A stretch of DNA of 18,572 nucleotides, taken from the NCBI GenBank assembly GCA_016789785.1, contig JAEUQE010000190.1, positions 1 to 18,572 on the forward strand, given 5' to 3'. This DNA is from Bryobacterales bacterium (GTDB lineage: Bacteria > Acidobacteriota > Terriglobia > Bryobacterales > Bryobacteraceae). A model generated the notes under the pieces. It saw nothing but the letters and a program-made list of their open reading frames with translations, searched no databases and was not told the origin of the DNA. Positions 6,259 through 14,745 of the stretch are shown here, in pieces. How positions within the stretch are numbered: the first letter of the stretch is position 1; each line of letters begins with the position of its first letter. A program made the position numbers and the translations under genes.

Positions 6259-8454
6259 ATGCGCACTCATCTCGCCTACATCAAGACCACGCTCAACCTG
6301 GTGATGCGCGACCGTGTGGTTCTGTTTTTCAACTACATCCTCCCGCTGATTTTCTTCATCGTTTTCGCCCAGAGCTTCCGCGCCGATCGCGGTGGCGCGA
6401 TCAGCCAGGTGATCACGATGGTGCTGATCATCGGTGTGCTGGGAAGCGGCTTCTTCGGCGCCGGCATGCGCGCCGTGCAGGAGCGCGAACTGAACATTCT
6501 GCGCCGGTTCAAAGTGGCGCCCATCACTCCGTCACCGATTCTCGTCGCCAGCCTGGTCACCGGTTGGATCAGCTACATCCCCTCCGTCCTCATGGTGCTG
6601 CTGATTGCACGCTTCTACTACGGAATGCCCTGGCCGGAGAATTGGATCTCGCTGCTGCTGTTTCAATCACTCGGACTCATCGCCTTTCGCAGCGTTGGCC
6701 TGATCATCGCGAGCGTCGTGAATTCAATGCAGGAGAGCCAGATCATCATTCAGCTCCTCTATCTGCCGATGCTCTTTCTCAGCGGCGCGACCTTCCCAAT
6801 TGACGCGCTGCCAGGTTGGCTGCAGATTGTGGCACAGTATCTGCCGGCGTCGTACCTGTACACGGGACTGCAGGGAATCCTCGTGCAGAAGGACACACTG
6901 CTTCAGCACACAGTCCCGGTTCTCGCACTGCTGACCACAATGGCCGTAGCCACGTTCATCAGCATCAAGCTCTTCCGTTGGGAGAAGGATGAGACTGTGG
7001 CGCCGTCGGCGAAGCTGTGGATTGTCGCCGTGCTGCTTCCCTTCCTCGTGCTCGGCACCTATCAGGCATATAGCAAGGAGAATGTGAGCAAGGCGAAGAT
7101 CGTGATGCGCGAAATGCGCCGCAATCGGGCACTGCTCATCCGCGGACCTCGAATCATCGTGGGTGACGGAAAGGTGATCACCGCAGGCGGCGTGTTAATC
7201 CGCGACGGCAAGATCGCCGAGATCTTTGAGCAGATTCCCAACGAGAAGGATGTCCGCGCCGACGTCGTGGAAGCGCAGGGCAAGACGCTGCTTCCCGGTC
7301 TGATCGATCTTCATGTGCACCTCATCGCGTCGGGCGGCGCGCAGGAGTACGACGAGAACTTCAAGCCCGAGGATGCCATTCAGCGTGCTCTTGCGGCGTA
7401 TCTGTTCACGGGAGTAACTGCAGTTCGCAGCGCTGGCGATGCGCCTGTGGCTGTGTCCAAACCACAAGCGCTGATCGCACGCGGGGAACGCCTGGGAGCG
7501 GAACTCTTTCACTCGGGCAAGATGTTCACGACACCCGGTGGGCACGGCACCGAGTACTTCAAGAGCCTTCCCGAAGGTGTCCGCAAGGCTGCGGAGGAAC
7601 AGACATTGTTTCTGCCTCAAACGCCGGAAGAGGCGCGCCGCCAGGTGGAGCAGAACAAACTCGCGGGTGCGGCAGCCACGAAGGCGATCCTCGAAGCGGG
7701 CGTCGCAGGCATGTTGTTTCAGCGTATGGATGTCACGGTCCTGCGAGCCATAGCGGAAGAATCGCGTGCACAGAAACTGCCGCTCACCGTGCACACTGGC
7801 GACAATCGCGACATCGCCGACGCACTCGCGGCCGGTGCCGCCGGAGTGGAGCATGGGTCGGCGCGCGAGCCTTTGACGGACGGCATCGTCGCGGCGCTGG
7901 CCAAAGAACGCGCCTACTACGACCCGACGTTGGTTGTCGTGGAGGCGGTGGAACAGATCGCGTCCGGCAAGCTCGCACTGCTCGACCACACTCTGGTGCA
8001 ACAAGTGGCGCCCGAGGGGCTGATCGAAAAGACCCGCTCGGTACTCACCGGCCCGCAGATGGAGGAACGCCGCAAGCGAATCGCGGCGAGCCCGATCAAA
8101 CTGCAGACCGCGATGGACAACCTGCGGCGCGTGCATGAAGCAGGAGTTCTTCTGGTGGCGGGCTCTGACGCAGGCAACCTGTTGCTGATCCACGGGCCGT
8201 CCATCCACCGTGAACTGCAACTGTGGGTGAAGGCCGGAATCCCGGCACACACCGCTCTGCAGGCAGCGACGTTGAACGCCGCCAAGCTTCTTGGCGCGGA
8301 CAACCGCATCGGGGCGATTCGCAAAGGCTATGAGGCGACAATGCTGCTGGTGGATGGCAACCCACTGGAAGACATCGCCGCCACAGAGCGTATCTCGGCG
8401 GTGTTTTTCCGGGGCGAGCGCGTGGTTCGTCCGGATCTCTTCGAGCAGGAGTAG
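6259..8454 (+). CDS. ABC-2 permease fused to metal-dependent amidohydrolase
   Basis: One uninterrupted 731-residue frame joins two complete proteins. Residues 1-240 are an ABC-2 permease, with about six membrane spans (20-38, 50-70, 93-118, 129-155, 161-181, 218-238) and a cytoplasmic QERELNILRRFKVAP loop. A seventh span lies at 253-271. Residues 292-731 form an imidazolonepropionase-like amidohydrolase with HVH (352, 354), Lys475 as possible bridging lysine, His512 (VHTGDN), His532 (VEHGS) and Asp637 (AGSDAGN), so the metal site looks intact. With seven spans and N-terminus inside, the enzyme would face the periplasm, but the Arg/Lys-rich stretch 273-290 argues for the cytoplasm. An internal ATG (codon 283) might also start a free enzyme. 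It is the last gene of the operon; the substrate is unknown. Confidence 0.9.
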   Translation: MRTHLAYIKTTLNLVMRDRVVLFFNYILPLIFFIVFAQSFRADRGGAISQVITMVLIIGVLGSGFFGAGMRAVQERELNILRRFKVAPITPSPILVASLVTGWISYIPSVLMVLLIARFYYGMPWPENWISLLLFQSLGLIAFRSVGLIIASVVNSMQESQIIIQLLYLPMLFLSGATFPIDALPGWLQIVAQYLPASYLYTGLQGILVQKDTLLQHTVPVLALLTTMAVATFISIKLFRWEKDETVAPSAKLWIVAVLLPFLVLGTYQAYSKENVSKAKIVMREMRRNRALLIRGPRIIVGDGKVITAGGVLIRDGKIAEIFEQIPNEKDVRADVVEAQGKTLLPGLIDLHVHLIASGGAQEYDENFKPEDAIQRALAAYLFTGVTAVRSAGDAPVAVSKPQALIARGERLGAELFHSGKMFTTPGGHGTEYFKSLPEGVRKAAEEQTLFLPQTPEEARRQVEQNKLAGAAATKAILEAGVAGMLFQRMDVTVLRAIAEESRAQKLPLTVHTGDNRDIADALAAGAAGVEHGSAREPLTDGIVAALAKERAYYDPTLVVVEAVEQIASGKLALLDHTLVQQVAPEGLIEKTRSVLTGPQMEERRKRIAASPIKLQTAMDNLRRVHEAGVLLVAGSDAGNLLLIHGPSIHRELQLWVKAGIPAHTALQAATLNAAKLLGADNRIGAIRKGYEATMLLVDGNPLEDIAATERISAVFFRGERVVRPDLFEQE

Positions 8455-8686
8455 TGTGTTCCGCCTGAACTGGAAAGAGGGCACTCTCGGCTAGTGAGCA
8501 TTCGGCCCTTCGGCGGGGATTTTCGAGGCATGACCGTCTACCGATCGGATGTAGTTTCTTTGAGGCGCGCTGAAGCGATGCCGCCGCGCCCCATTCATCG
8601 GCTCGATGAGCCCGCGGGGATGGCTCTGTTAGACAGCATGCAACTGCAAGCTTCCATGAGAGGCCGCCCCACGGGACCGAAGCATC

Positions 8687-9262
8687 TTACTTCAGCGCCA
8701 CTTCGACGACCACATTGGCGCCGTTGGTAATTGTGTTGAACACCGGCGAGAAGGACGCCAGACGCCTGAGGCGCGAAACGTCTTCTGGTCTTGCCTTGAC
8801 GCGGAACTTGGCACGGATGTTGGTGTATCCCTTGGGCACGTCCATCGCCAGGCCAAGAAAACCACGCAGGTCGAGATCGCCTTCCAGTTCGGATTCCAGT
8901 TCCTCAATTTGGATGCCCTGCAAGGCCGCGTGAGCCACCATGCTGGTAGTGAGGCAGGAGGCCAGCGCGTGCAGCAGGTGCTCGACCGGGTTGGCGCCCT
9001 CGTCATTGCCCGCAAGGATCGCAGGCTCATCGGCATCCATAGTAAAGGACTGCTTATGTGCCATCTCCTGCTTCGCACCATAGAAGCCTTCTACGGTCGT
9101 TCGGTTATGATTGCCGGACAACCAGGTGTTGCGGGCGCGAAAGCGGCACGCACCCAATTCCGGTTCGGCCTTAATCGCGTTAACGGTGGCCATCAGATTG
9201 TCGAGTTCCACGCCGTTCATCCGGCGGTTCATCGTCATTTCGCTGTTCTGCGTCGAGGTCAT
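8687..9262 (-). CDS. OsmC family protein
   Basis: This 191-residue OsmC/Ohr-like protein belongs to a family that includes thiol peroxidases reducing organic hydroperoxides, plus many members of unknown role. NPVEHLLHALASCLTT at 91-106 is the classic helix with Glu94 and Cys103. The second catalytic cysteine, usually in a CPV motif, is replaced by serine (FSPVFNTI, Ser172). Two-cysteine peroxidase chemistry is therefore unlikely. The N-terminus is about 40 residues longer than in short OsmC proteins. AAGGAG about 9 nt upstream of ATG supports this start, and it is the only clear Shine-Dalgarno before a leading gene in the window. The gene is divergent from the GlxA-like regulator across 127 bp, which may hold a shared control region. 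The 232 bp between the permease stop and this gene hold no supported gene. Confidence 0.9.
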   Translation of the reverse strand: MTSTQNSEMTMNRRMNGVELDNLMATVNAIKAEPELGACRFRARNTWLSGNHNRTTVEGFYGAKQEMAHKQSFTMDADEPAILAGNDEGANPVEHLLHALASCLTTSMVAHAALQGIQIEELESELEGDLDLRGFLGLAMDVPKGYTNIRAKFRVKARPEDVSRLRRLASFSPVFNTITNGANVVVEVALK

Positions 9263-9373
9263 GTTCGTTCTCCTTTTCCATTTCGATGTGCGGTTATGCT
9301 CTCATCGTGAGTCCAGTTTGGGGCAGAACTCGGGATCGGACAAGATTCACATGAGCCAGAAAGATGCTGTTTG

Positions 9374-9382
9374 TGCCACAAT
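9374..9382 (+). promoter_or_regulatory. Extended -10 element for the GlxA-like regulator
   Basis: TGCCACAAT ends 7 nt before ATG 9390, the same nonamer and nearly the same spacing as at 3886-3894. It supports 9390 over the ATG at 9351, which lies upstream of this element. Confidence 0.5.
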
Positions 9383-9389
9383 CTCTGCT

Positions 9390-10427
9390 ATGAGCAGCAA
9401 GTCCAAAGGCAAATTTCCCATCGACGTGCTGATTGTGGCGGTCCGCGAAACATCTGGTTCGGCCCTCTACGGCATGCTCGACGTGCTCCTGGCGACGGGG
9501 AACATCTGGCAGACTCTACTTCGCTCCGGCGACGCGCGGCAATACTTCCGGGTGCGAATCGTCTCGCCTGACGGCGGACTGTTCACCTGCGGCAACCGCA
9601 TTCCGGTGAATCCGGACTTCGCTGTCAGCGACGATCCTACAGCACCAATCGTGATCCTGCCCGAGCTTTGGCTGGGACCGGACGAGACGATGGCTGGCAG
9701 GTACCCGGACCTGATCGAATGGATCAGGCGTCGCCACGCTTCGGGCTCGACAATCTACTCCGCATGCTCCGGCGCGATTCTACTGGCCGAGACCGGGCTG
9801 CTGGACGGTTGCCCGGCTACATCGCACTGGGGCTACCAGGATCTATTCCGGCAGCGCTTTCCCAAAGTGCGGTTCGACCCAGCCCCCAATCTGGTCTACG
9901 CCGACTTGACCGGACGGATCGTCACTGCCGGCGGCACTACGTCGTGGCACGACTTGGCACTCCACCTGATCGCCCGACATGTTGGCCCAAGTGAGGCGCT
10001 GCGTATCGCGAAGGTTTACCTGCTGAAGTGGCACGACGAAGGCGAACTGCCCTATACGGCGCTGGTGCGGCCGCTGCCACACGGTGACGGAATTGCACGC
10101 AAGATAGAGTCATTCCTGAAGAAGCACTTCCAGGATCAGAACGCCATTGGAAAGGCTGTGAACGCTGGAGGAATCCCGGAGCGTACCCTGAAACGGCGAT
10201 TCAAAGCCGCCACAGGGCTTCCCCTGATCGACTACCTGCAGAATGTCCGCATCGAGCATGGCAAGCAGCTTCTGGAGACCACCGAACTGCCGGTTGAGGA
10301 GATCAGCTTACAAGCAGGCTATTCGGATGTTTCGTTTTTCCGCCGGCTATTCAAACGCCTTGTGGGACTGACGCCTCTTACCTATCGGCGGATGTTCGGC
10401 AAGTCCCTCTCCGTTCAATCTGGTTGA
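9390..10427 (+). CDS. GlxA-like AraC family transcriptional regulator
   Basis: This is a 345-residue two-domain regulator. Residues 10-200 are a DJ-1/PfpI-like sensor with the elbow YSACSGAILLAETGLLDG (Cys126) and ATSHWGY at 143-149, both typical of GlxA-type proteins. Residues 235-335 are an AraC DNA-binding domain with two helix-turn-helices: the second reads PVEEISLQAGYSDVSFFRRLFKR and ends GLTPLTYR. The frame is open upstream to 9111 but overlaps the OsmC gene, so that long start is rejected. ATG 9390 is chosen from the -10 position and the start of the conserved domain; ATG 9351 is the alternative. It probably controls the divergent OsmC gene and itself. Its ligand is unknown, and retention of the Cys suggests redox or metabolite sensing rather than catalysis. 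Confidence 0.9.
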   Translation: MSSKSKGKFPIDVLIVAVRETSGSALYGMLDVLLATGNIWQTLLRSGDARQYFRVRIVSPDGGLFTCGNRIPVNPDFAVSDDPTAPIVILPELWLGPDETMAGRYPDLIEWIRRRHASGSTIYSACSGAILLAETGLLDGCPATSHWGYQDLFRQRFPKVRFDPAPNLVYADLTGRIVTAGGTTSWHDLALHLIARHVGPSEALRIAKVYLLKWHDEGELPYTALVRPLPHGDGIARKIESFLKKHFQDQNAIGKAVNAGGIPERTLKRRFKAATGLPLIDYLQNVRIEHGKQLLETTELPVEEISLQAGYSDVSFFRRLFKRLVGLTPLTYRRMFGKSLSVQSG

Positions 10428-10475
10428 CCCTGCGCCCGCGCCCCGTCTCCCGCTCAAAGGGGACTTCATTTACGC

Positions 10476-10481
10476 CATAAT
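10476..10481 (+). promoter_or_regulatory. -10-like hexamer for the sugar dehydrogenase gene
   Basis: CATAAT ends 8 nt before ATG 10490 and no ribosome site intervenes. This fits a very short or absent leader. Confidence 0.4.
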
Positions 10482-10489
10482 GAACACTA

Positions 10490-13400
10490 ATGATCGGGAA
10501 CAGGAGACTTCGTCTCGCCTTCCTCTTCGCTGCTTCCGTCTTCCCGCTTGCGGCGGCCAGTCTGCCCACGGGCTTTTCGGAAACGCAGATCTCGGGATTC
10601 ACCAACCCCACGGCGATGACCATCGCTCCGGATGGGCGCATCTTCGTGTGCGAACAAGGTGGCGCGCTGAAGATCATCAAGAATGGAGCATTGCTGCCCA
10701 CTCCTTTTCTCACCCTTCCAGTGGACAGTTCCGGGGAGCGCGGACTCCTCGGAGTGGCCGTGCCGGACGCGTCGTTCGTCTACGTGTACTACACCGCGCC
10801 CGGCAATCCAGCCCGCAATCGCCTTAGCCGGTTCTCGCAGTCGGGTGATCAGGCGGCCGCGGGCACCGAAGTCGTGCTGATGGAATTCGAGGCTCTCGGC
10901 GCCACGATTCACAACGGCGGTGCGATCCATATCGGAAACGACGGCAAGCTCTACGTCGCTACCGGCGAGAACGGGATTGCTTCCAACGCCCAATCGCTCA
11001 GCAACCGGCTGGGCAAGATTCTGCGCCTGAATACCGACGGCTCCATCCCCGCTGACAATCCGTTCTTCAACACGGCGACGGGTGCGAACCGGGCCATCTG
11101 GGCGCTGGGGCTTCGCAATCCTTACACGTTCGCCTTCCAGCCAGGTTCGGGACGCATGATGATCAACGACGTCGGGCAGAACACCTTCGAAGAGGTCAAC
11201 GAAGGAAGTGCGGGAGCCAACTACGGGTGGCCATCGAGCGAAGGCCCAACCACGAACCCGAATCATCGGGGTCCGCTTTACAGCTACACACATGCGGGCG
11301 GCGAAGTCACGGGGTGCGCAATCACTGGCGGGACATTCTACAATCCGCAGACCAACCTGTTCCCGACTTCCTTTGTAGGCCAGTATTTCTTCGCCGATTA
11401 CTGCGCGGGCTTCATCCGGTACTTCGATCCGGCAACCGTTCAGTTCACTGGAGTGACCACGGTCTTCGCCACGGGCATCTCACAGCCGGTGGACTTGAAG
11501 GTCGCCAATGACGGCGCTTTCTACTACCTGTCGAGAGGCGCGGGCTCTGTGTTTCGCGTGACGTACTCTCTGAACCTGCCGCCCACGATCACGCAGCACC
11601 CCGCGAATGTGACCGCTCCATCGGGTGGCACCGCGATCTTCACGGTGGCCGCGAGCGGCTCGCAACCTCTCACCTATCAATGGCAACGCAACGGGAACAA
11701 CATCATGGGAGCAACCTCATCGACGCTCACCGTGAATCCTGTGCAACTCAACGACAACGGTTCCCAGTACCGCGCCATCGTCGCGAATTCCTTCGGCAAC
11801 GTTGCCACCAATGCCGCCACGCTTACCGTCACGAACAACCAACAGCCCGTTGCGAATATCACCGCTCCGGCGCCGTCACTACTCTACTCCGGCAGCGATG
11901 TCATTGCGTTCTCCGGCAACGGTACCGACAGCGAAGATGGCAATCTCCCCGCATCGAGTTTGTGCTGGAAGGTCGACTTCTATGTGGGCGGCCAGCCTCG
12001 TGCGTTCTTCAACCAGACGTGCGGCATCACTGTCGGCCAGGTCACGATTCCTTCCACTGGAGAAACGTCGGCCAATGTGTTCTACCGTTTCGAACTCACT
12101 GTTCGTGATTCGCAGAACGCAACACGGACTGCATTCGTCGACGTGCAGCCGCGCGTCGTTTCGCTGCGGCTCGACAGCAATCCACCGGGCCTGCAATTGA
12201 GCCTGGACGGCACCACAGTAACCGCTCCGCATCAGGTCAACGCGGTGGCGGGCATTGTTCGCTCTGTCGGTGCGGTGTCGCCACAACAAGGCGTGGGTGC
12301 GCGTTTTCAATTCGCGGGATGGTCGGATCAAGGTGCGATCAATCACAACATCGTCACACCCGCGGCGAATTCCACGTTCCTTGCGTCGTTCAATGCGCAA
12401 TATCTGCTCACGACGTTGGTATCGCCACCCAATGGCGGCACGATCACCGCGAATCCCCCGTCCATCGACGGCTACTACGCGGCAAACACCAACGTCAGCG
12501 TGAGTGCCTCGGCAAACGCGAGCTTCCAGTTCGCGGGCTTCTCCGGAGCGCTTTCAGGAACCGTAACACCACAGTCCATTCTCATGCAGGGACCGCGCAC
12601 GGTGACGGCGAGTTTCTCGGGGTCAACCGCCTGCGAGTACAAACTGAACAGGCTGAGCGGCGGCTACGATGCCGACGGAGACCTCGGGCGATTCACCATC
12701 TCCACCACGAGCACCTGCGCGTGGAACGTCACTCCGAACGCAACGTGGATCACGCTGGTCAGCCCAACCACCGGTTTCGGCAACGGGAATGTGGTGTTCC
12801 GTCTTGCGCCCAACCCTCTTCCGGGACCGCGCGTCGGCACCATCAGCGTGCAAAACCAGACCTTCAGCATACGGCAGGAAATGACGGGCTGCACGTACTC
12901 CTTATCTGTGCCCGCCATGAACATTCCTTCGCTCGGAGGCACGTTCCAGGTGGAAGTAAATACCGGACTGGGCTGCTTCTGGACCGCCGAAGCGGCTCCA
13001 ACCTCGTGGATCGACCTGTCGAACGCGCTGGCGCGAATCGGGCCCGGCACACTCGAGTTTACGGTGCCTGCCAACGGCACCAACAGCGCACGAATCGGCG
13101 CGATCCAGATCGCCGGCCAGGTGGTGCAGTTGCTACAGAGCACATCCTCGCTGCCCGCGCCTTACACCGATGTGGCTCCCGGCTATCTCTTTGCGCCGTT
13201 CATCTCCCTGCTCAAGGAGGGCGCCATCGCGTTCCCGTGTACCCCCACCGCGTTTTGCCCGGAGACTCCGGTGAAGCGCAACGAGATGGCGGTCTTTCTG
13301 GTGCGGGCGGTACTCGGCACGGATAACTTCCAACACGGCCAGATTCCCTACTTCTCGGACGTCCCACCGTCGCATCCGCAATTCTCGTTTATCCAAAAAC

Positions 13401-13711
13401 TCCGCGAGTTGGGAGTTACCAACGGATGCACGGCCACCACCTATTGCCCGGACGCGCTGGTCACCCGCGGACAGATGGCAGCGTTTCTCATTCGCGCGAG
13501 ATACGGCCTCAACAGCACGCAGACCTTCCCGTTTCCTCAGGCACAGTACTTCTCCGATGTGCCGCCCGGCGATCTCTTCTACAGCTACGTCCAGAAACTT
13601 CGGCAGATCTCGATCACCGTCGGCTGTTCGGCCAGCACGTTCTGTCCTGGCGATCAGAATCTGCGCGGACAACTCGCGAGCTTTCTCGCTCGCGCATTCG
13701 TCGCACCGTAA
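10490..13711 (+). CDS. PQQ sugar dehydrogenase-like protein with Ig, BACON and SLH modules
   Basis: This large exported protein has 1073 residues. A signal peptide (RRLRLAFLFAASVFPLAAAS) fixes the start. Residues 28-358 are a soluble glucose/aldose dehydrogenase-type PQQ beta-propeller, with candidate catalytic His141 in ATIHNGGAIHIGNDGKLYVATGE (138-160), ALGLRNPYTFAF and NYGWP. Next come an Ig-like module (364-448, YQWQRNG), a possible PKD/Ig-like region (452-555), two bacterial-repeat modules (about 556-635 and 638-711), two BACON-like modules (714-797 and 800-884, CAWNVTPNATWITL and CFWTAEA), and three SLH-like repeats (891-940, 954-1004, 1020-1071), each with C-x5-C. The build suggests a sugar-oxidising or sugar-binding enzyme tethered to the surface. 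PQQ genes are absent here. Substrate and PQQ dependence are inferred from the family; some GSDH-like domains are not active dehydrogenases. Confidence 0.88.
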   Translation: MIGNRRLRLAFLFAASVFPLAAASLPTGFSETQISGFTNPTAMTIAPDGRIFVCEQGGALKIIKNGALLPTPFLTLPVDSSGERGLLGVAVPDASFVYVYYTAPGNPARNRLSRFSQSGDQAAAGTEVVLMEFEALGATIHNGGAIHIGNDGKLYVATGENGIASNAQSLSNRLGKILRLNTDGSIPADNPFFNTATGANRAIWALGLRNPYTFAFQPGSGRMMINDVGQNTFEEVNEGSAGANYGWPSSEGPTTNPNHRGPLYSYTHAGGEVTGCAITGGTFYNPQTNLFPTSFVGQYFFADYCAGFIRYFDPATVQFTGVTTVFATGISQPVDLKVANDGAFYYLSRGAGSVFRVTYSLNLPPTITQHPANVTAPSGGTAIFTVAASGSQPLTYQWQRNGNNIMGATSSTLTVNPVQLNDNGSQYRAIVANSFGNVATNAATLTVTNNQQPVANITAPAPSLLYSGSDVIAFSGNGTDSEDGNLPASSLCWKVDFYVGGQPRAFFNQTCGITVGQVTIPSTGETSANVFYRFELTVRDSQNATRTAFVDVQPRVVSLRLDSNPPGLQLSLDGTTVTAPHQVNAVAGIVRSVGAVSPQQGVGARFQFAGWSDQGAINHNIVTPAANSTFLASFNAQYLLTTLVSPPNGGTITANPPSIDGYYAANTNVSVSASANASFQFAGFSGALSGTVTPQSILMQGPRTVTASFSGSTACEYKLNRLSGGYDADGDLGRFTISTTSTCAWNVTPNATWITLVSPTTGFGNGNVVFRLAPNPLPGPRVGTISVQNQTFSIRQEMTGCTYSLSVPAMNIPSLGGTFQVEVNTGLGCFWTAEAAPTSWIDLSNALARIGPGTLEFTVPANGTNSARIGAIQIAGQVVQLLQSTSSLPAPYTDVAPGYLFAPFISLLKEGAIAFPCTPTAFCPETPVKRNEMAVFLVRAVLGTDNFQHGQIPYFSDVPPSHPQFSFIQKLRELGVTNGCTATTYCPDALVTRGQMAAFLIRARYGLNSTQTFPFPQAQYFSDVPPGDLFYSYVQKLRQISITVGCSASTFCPGDQNLRGQLASFLARAFVAP

Positions 13712-13722
13712 ACTCGCCTCGC

Positions 13723-13728
13723 TATACT
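13723..13728 (+). promoter_or_regulatory. -10 hexamer for the methyltransferase gene
   Basis: TATACT, five of six matches to consensus, ends 6 nt before ATG 13735. The start codon would be at the transcription start. No Shine-Dalgarno or clear -35 is visible. Confidence 0.5.
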
Positions 13729-13734
13729 TGAAGA

Positions 13735-14745
13735 ATGTCGCTGTCCGGTCCGAATCCTCTTCCAGTCTTCGATGCGTTGACAGCCTATCAGCGAACCGCC
13801 GCGCTGAGGGCCGCGATCGAACTGGAAGTCTTCACCGCAGTGGGTGAAGGACGGACGACGGCGGCGGCGATCGCGCAGCGCGCTGGCACACCCGAGCGAG
13901 GTATGCGGATGCTCTGTGACTACATGGTGGTGTGTGGCTTTCTGACCAAGCAGGGCGGCGCCTACGGGCTGACCTCCGACACGGCAGTTTTTCTCGACAA
14001 ACGGTCGCACGGCTACATCGGCGGCATCGCCGCGTTTCTCACCTCCGAAACGTTGACGCGCGGGTTTCGAGACCTGACCGAAGCGGTACGCGAAGGCGGC
14101 ACCATGCTGAGCGATCACGGCACGATGGATCACGATCATCCGGTGTGGATCGACTTTGCGAATGGCATGGCGAAGATGATGCAGCCGGCGGCGGTTTCGA
14201 TTGCGGAGATTCTGAAACGGGAAGACCGGCCGGTGCGGCGGGTACTCGATATCGCGGCGGGGCACGGGCTCTTCGGCATCACCCTCGCGCAGCACTTTCC
14301 GGAGGCCGAAGTAACCGCGGTTGATTGGGCCGCCGTTCTCAGCATCGCGCAGCAAAACGCGATTCACGCTGGCGTCGGAGATCGCTATCACCTGAAGCCT
14401 GGCAGCGCCTTCGATCTGGACCTGGGTGAGGACTACGACGTGGTGCTGGTGACGAACTTCTATCATCACTTTTCCCTGCCGGTTTGCGGGGACCTCGCGA
14501 AGAAACTGCATGCGGCCATAGCGCCCGGAGGACGCAAGGTGACACTGGAGTTTGTACCTGACGAGAATCGCGTCTCTCCTCCGGGGGCGGGGCTGTTTGC
14601 CTTGGTTATGCTGGCCACCACCGCCGAAGGCGACGCCTACACTTACTCTGAGTTGGACGGCATGCTGCGAGGGGCAGGCTTTCATCGCAACGAAGCACAT
14701 CCTTTTCCCGGCATGCCACACACCGTGATTGTGAGTTACCGTTGA
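13735..14745 (+). CDS. SAM-dependent O-methyltransferase-like protein
   Basis: This is a 336-residue class I methyltransferase with the layout of dimeric O-methyltransferases. An N-terminal winged-helix dimerisation domain occupies about 10-90 (LRAAIELEVFTAV, TTAAAIAQRAGTPERGMRMLCDYM in two parts). The SAM domain carries motif I LDIAAGHGLFG at 171-181 and the acidic ribose-binding Asp197. It continues with YDVVLVTNFYHHF at 234-246 and a GGRKVTLEF strand at 265-273. His244/His245 lie where O-methyltransferases often have the general base, but this is not certain. The substrate is unknown; no clear biosynthetic cluster surrounds it. The next gene begins inside its stop codon, so the two are probably co-transcribed. 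Confidence 0.9.
   Translation: MSLSGPNPLPVFDALTAYQRTAALRAAIELEVFTAVGEGRTTAAAIAQRAGTPERGMRMLCDYMVVCGFLTKQGGAYGLTSDTAVFLDKRSHGYIGGIAAFLTSETLTRGFRDLTEAVREGGTMLSDHGTMDHDHPVWIDFANGMAKMMQPAAVSIAEILKREDRPVRRVLDIAAGHGLFGITLAQHFPEAEVTAVDWAAVLSIAQQNAIHAGVGDRYHLKPGSAFDLDLGEDYDVVLVTNFYHHFSLPVCGDLAKKLHAAIAPGGRKVTLEFVPDENRVSPPGAGLFALVMLATTAEGDAYTYSELDGMLRGAGFHRNEAHPFPGMPHTVIVSYR

Noticed and set aside
8494..8730. 78-residue plus-strand ORF after the permease-amidohydrolase
   Set aside because: It has a GTG start, no ribosome site and no recognisable motif, and it runs into the 3' end of the OsmC gene.
9111..9389. Upstream extension of the GlxA-like regulator
   Set aside because: It overlaps the start of the divergent OsmC gene and encodes no conserved sequence. 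A -10-like element at 9374-9382 places the start later.
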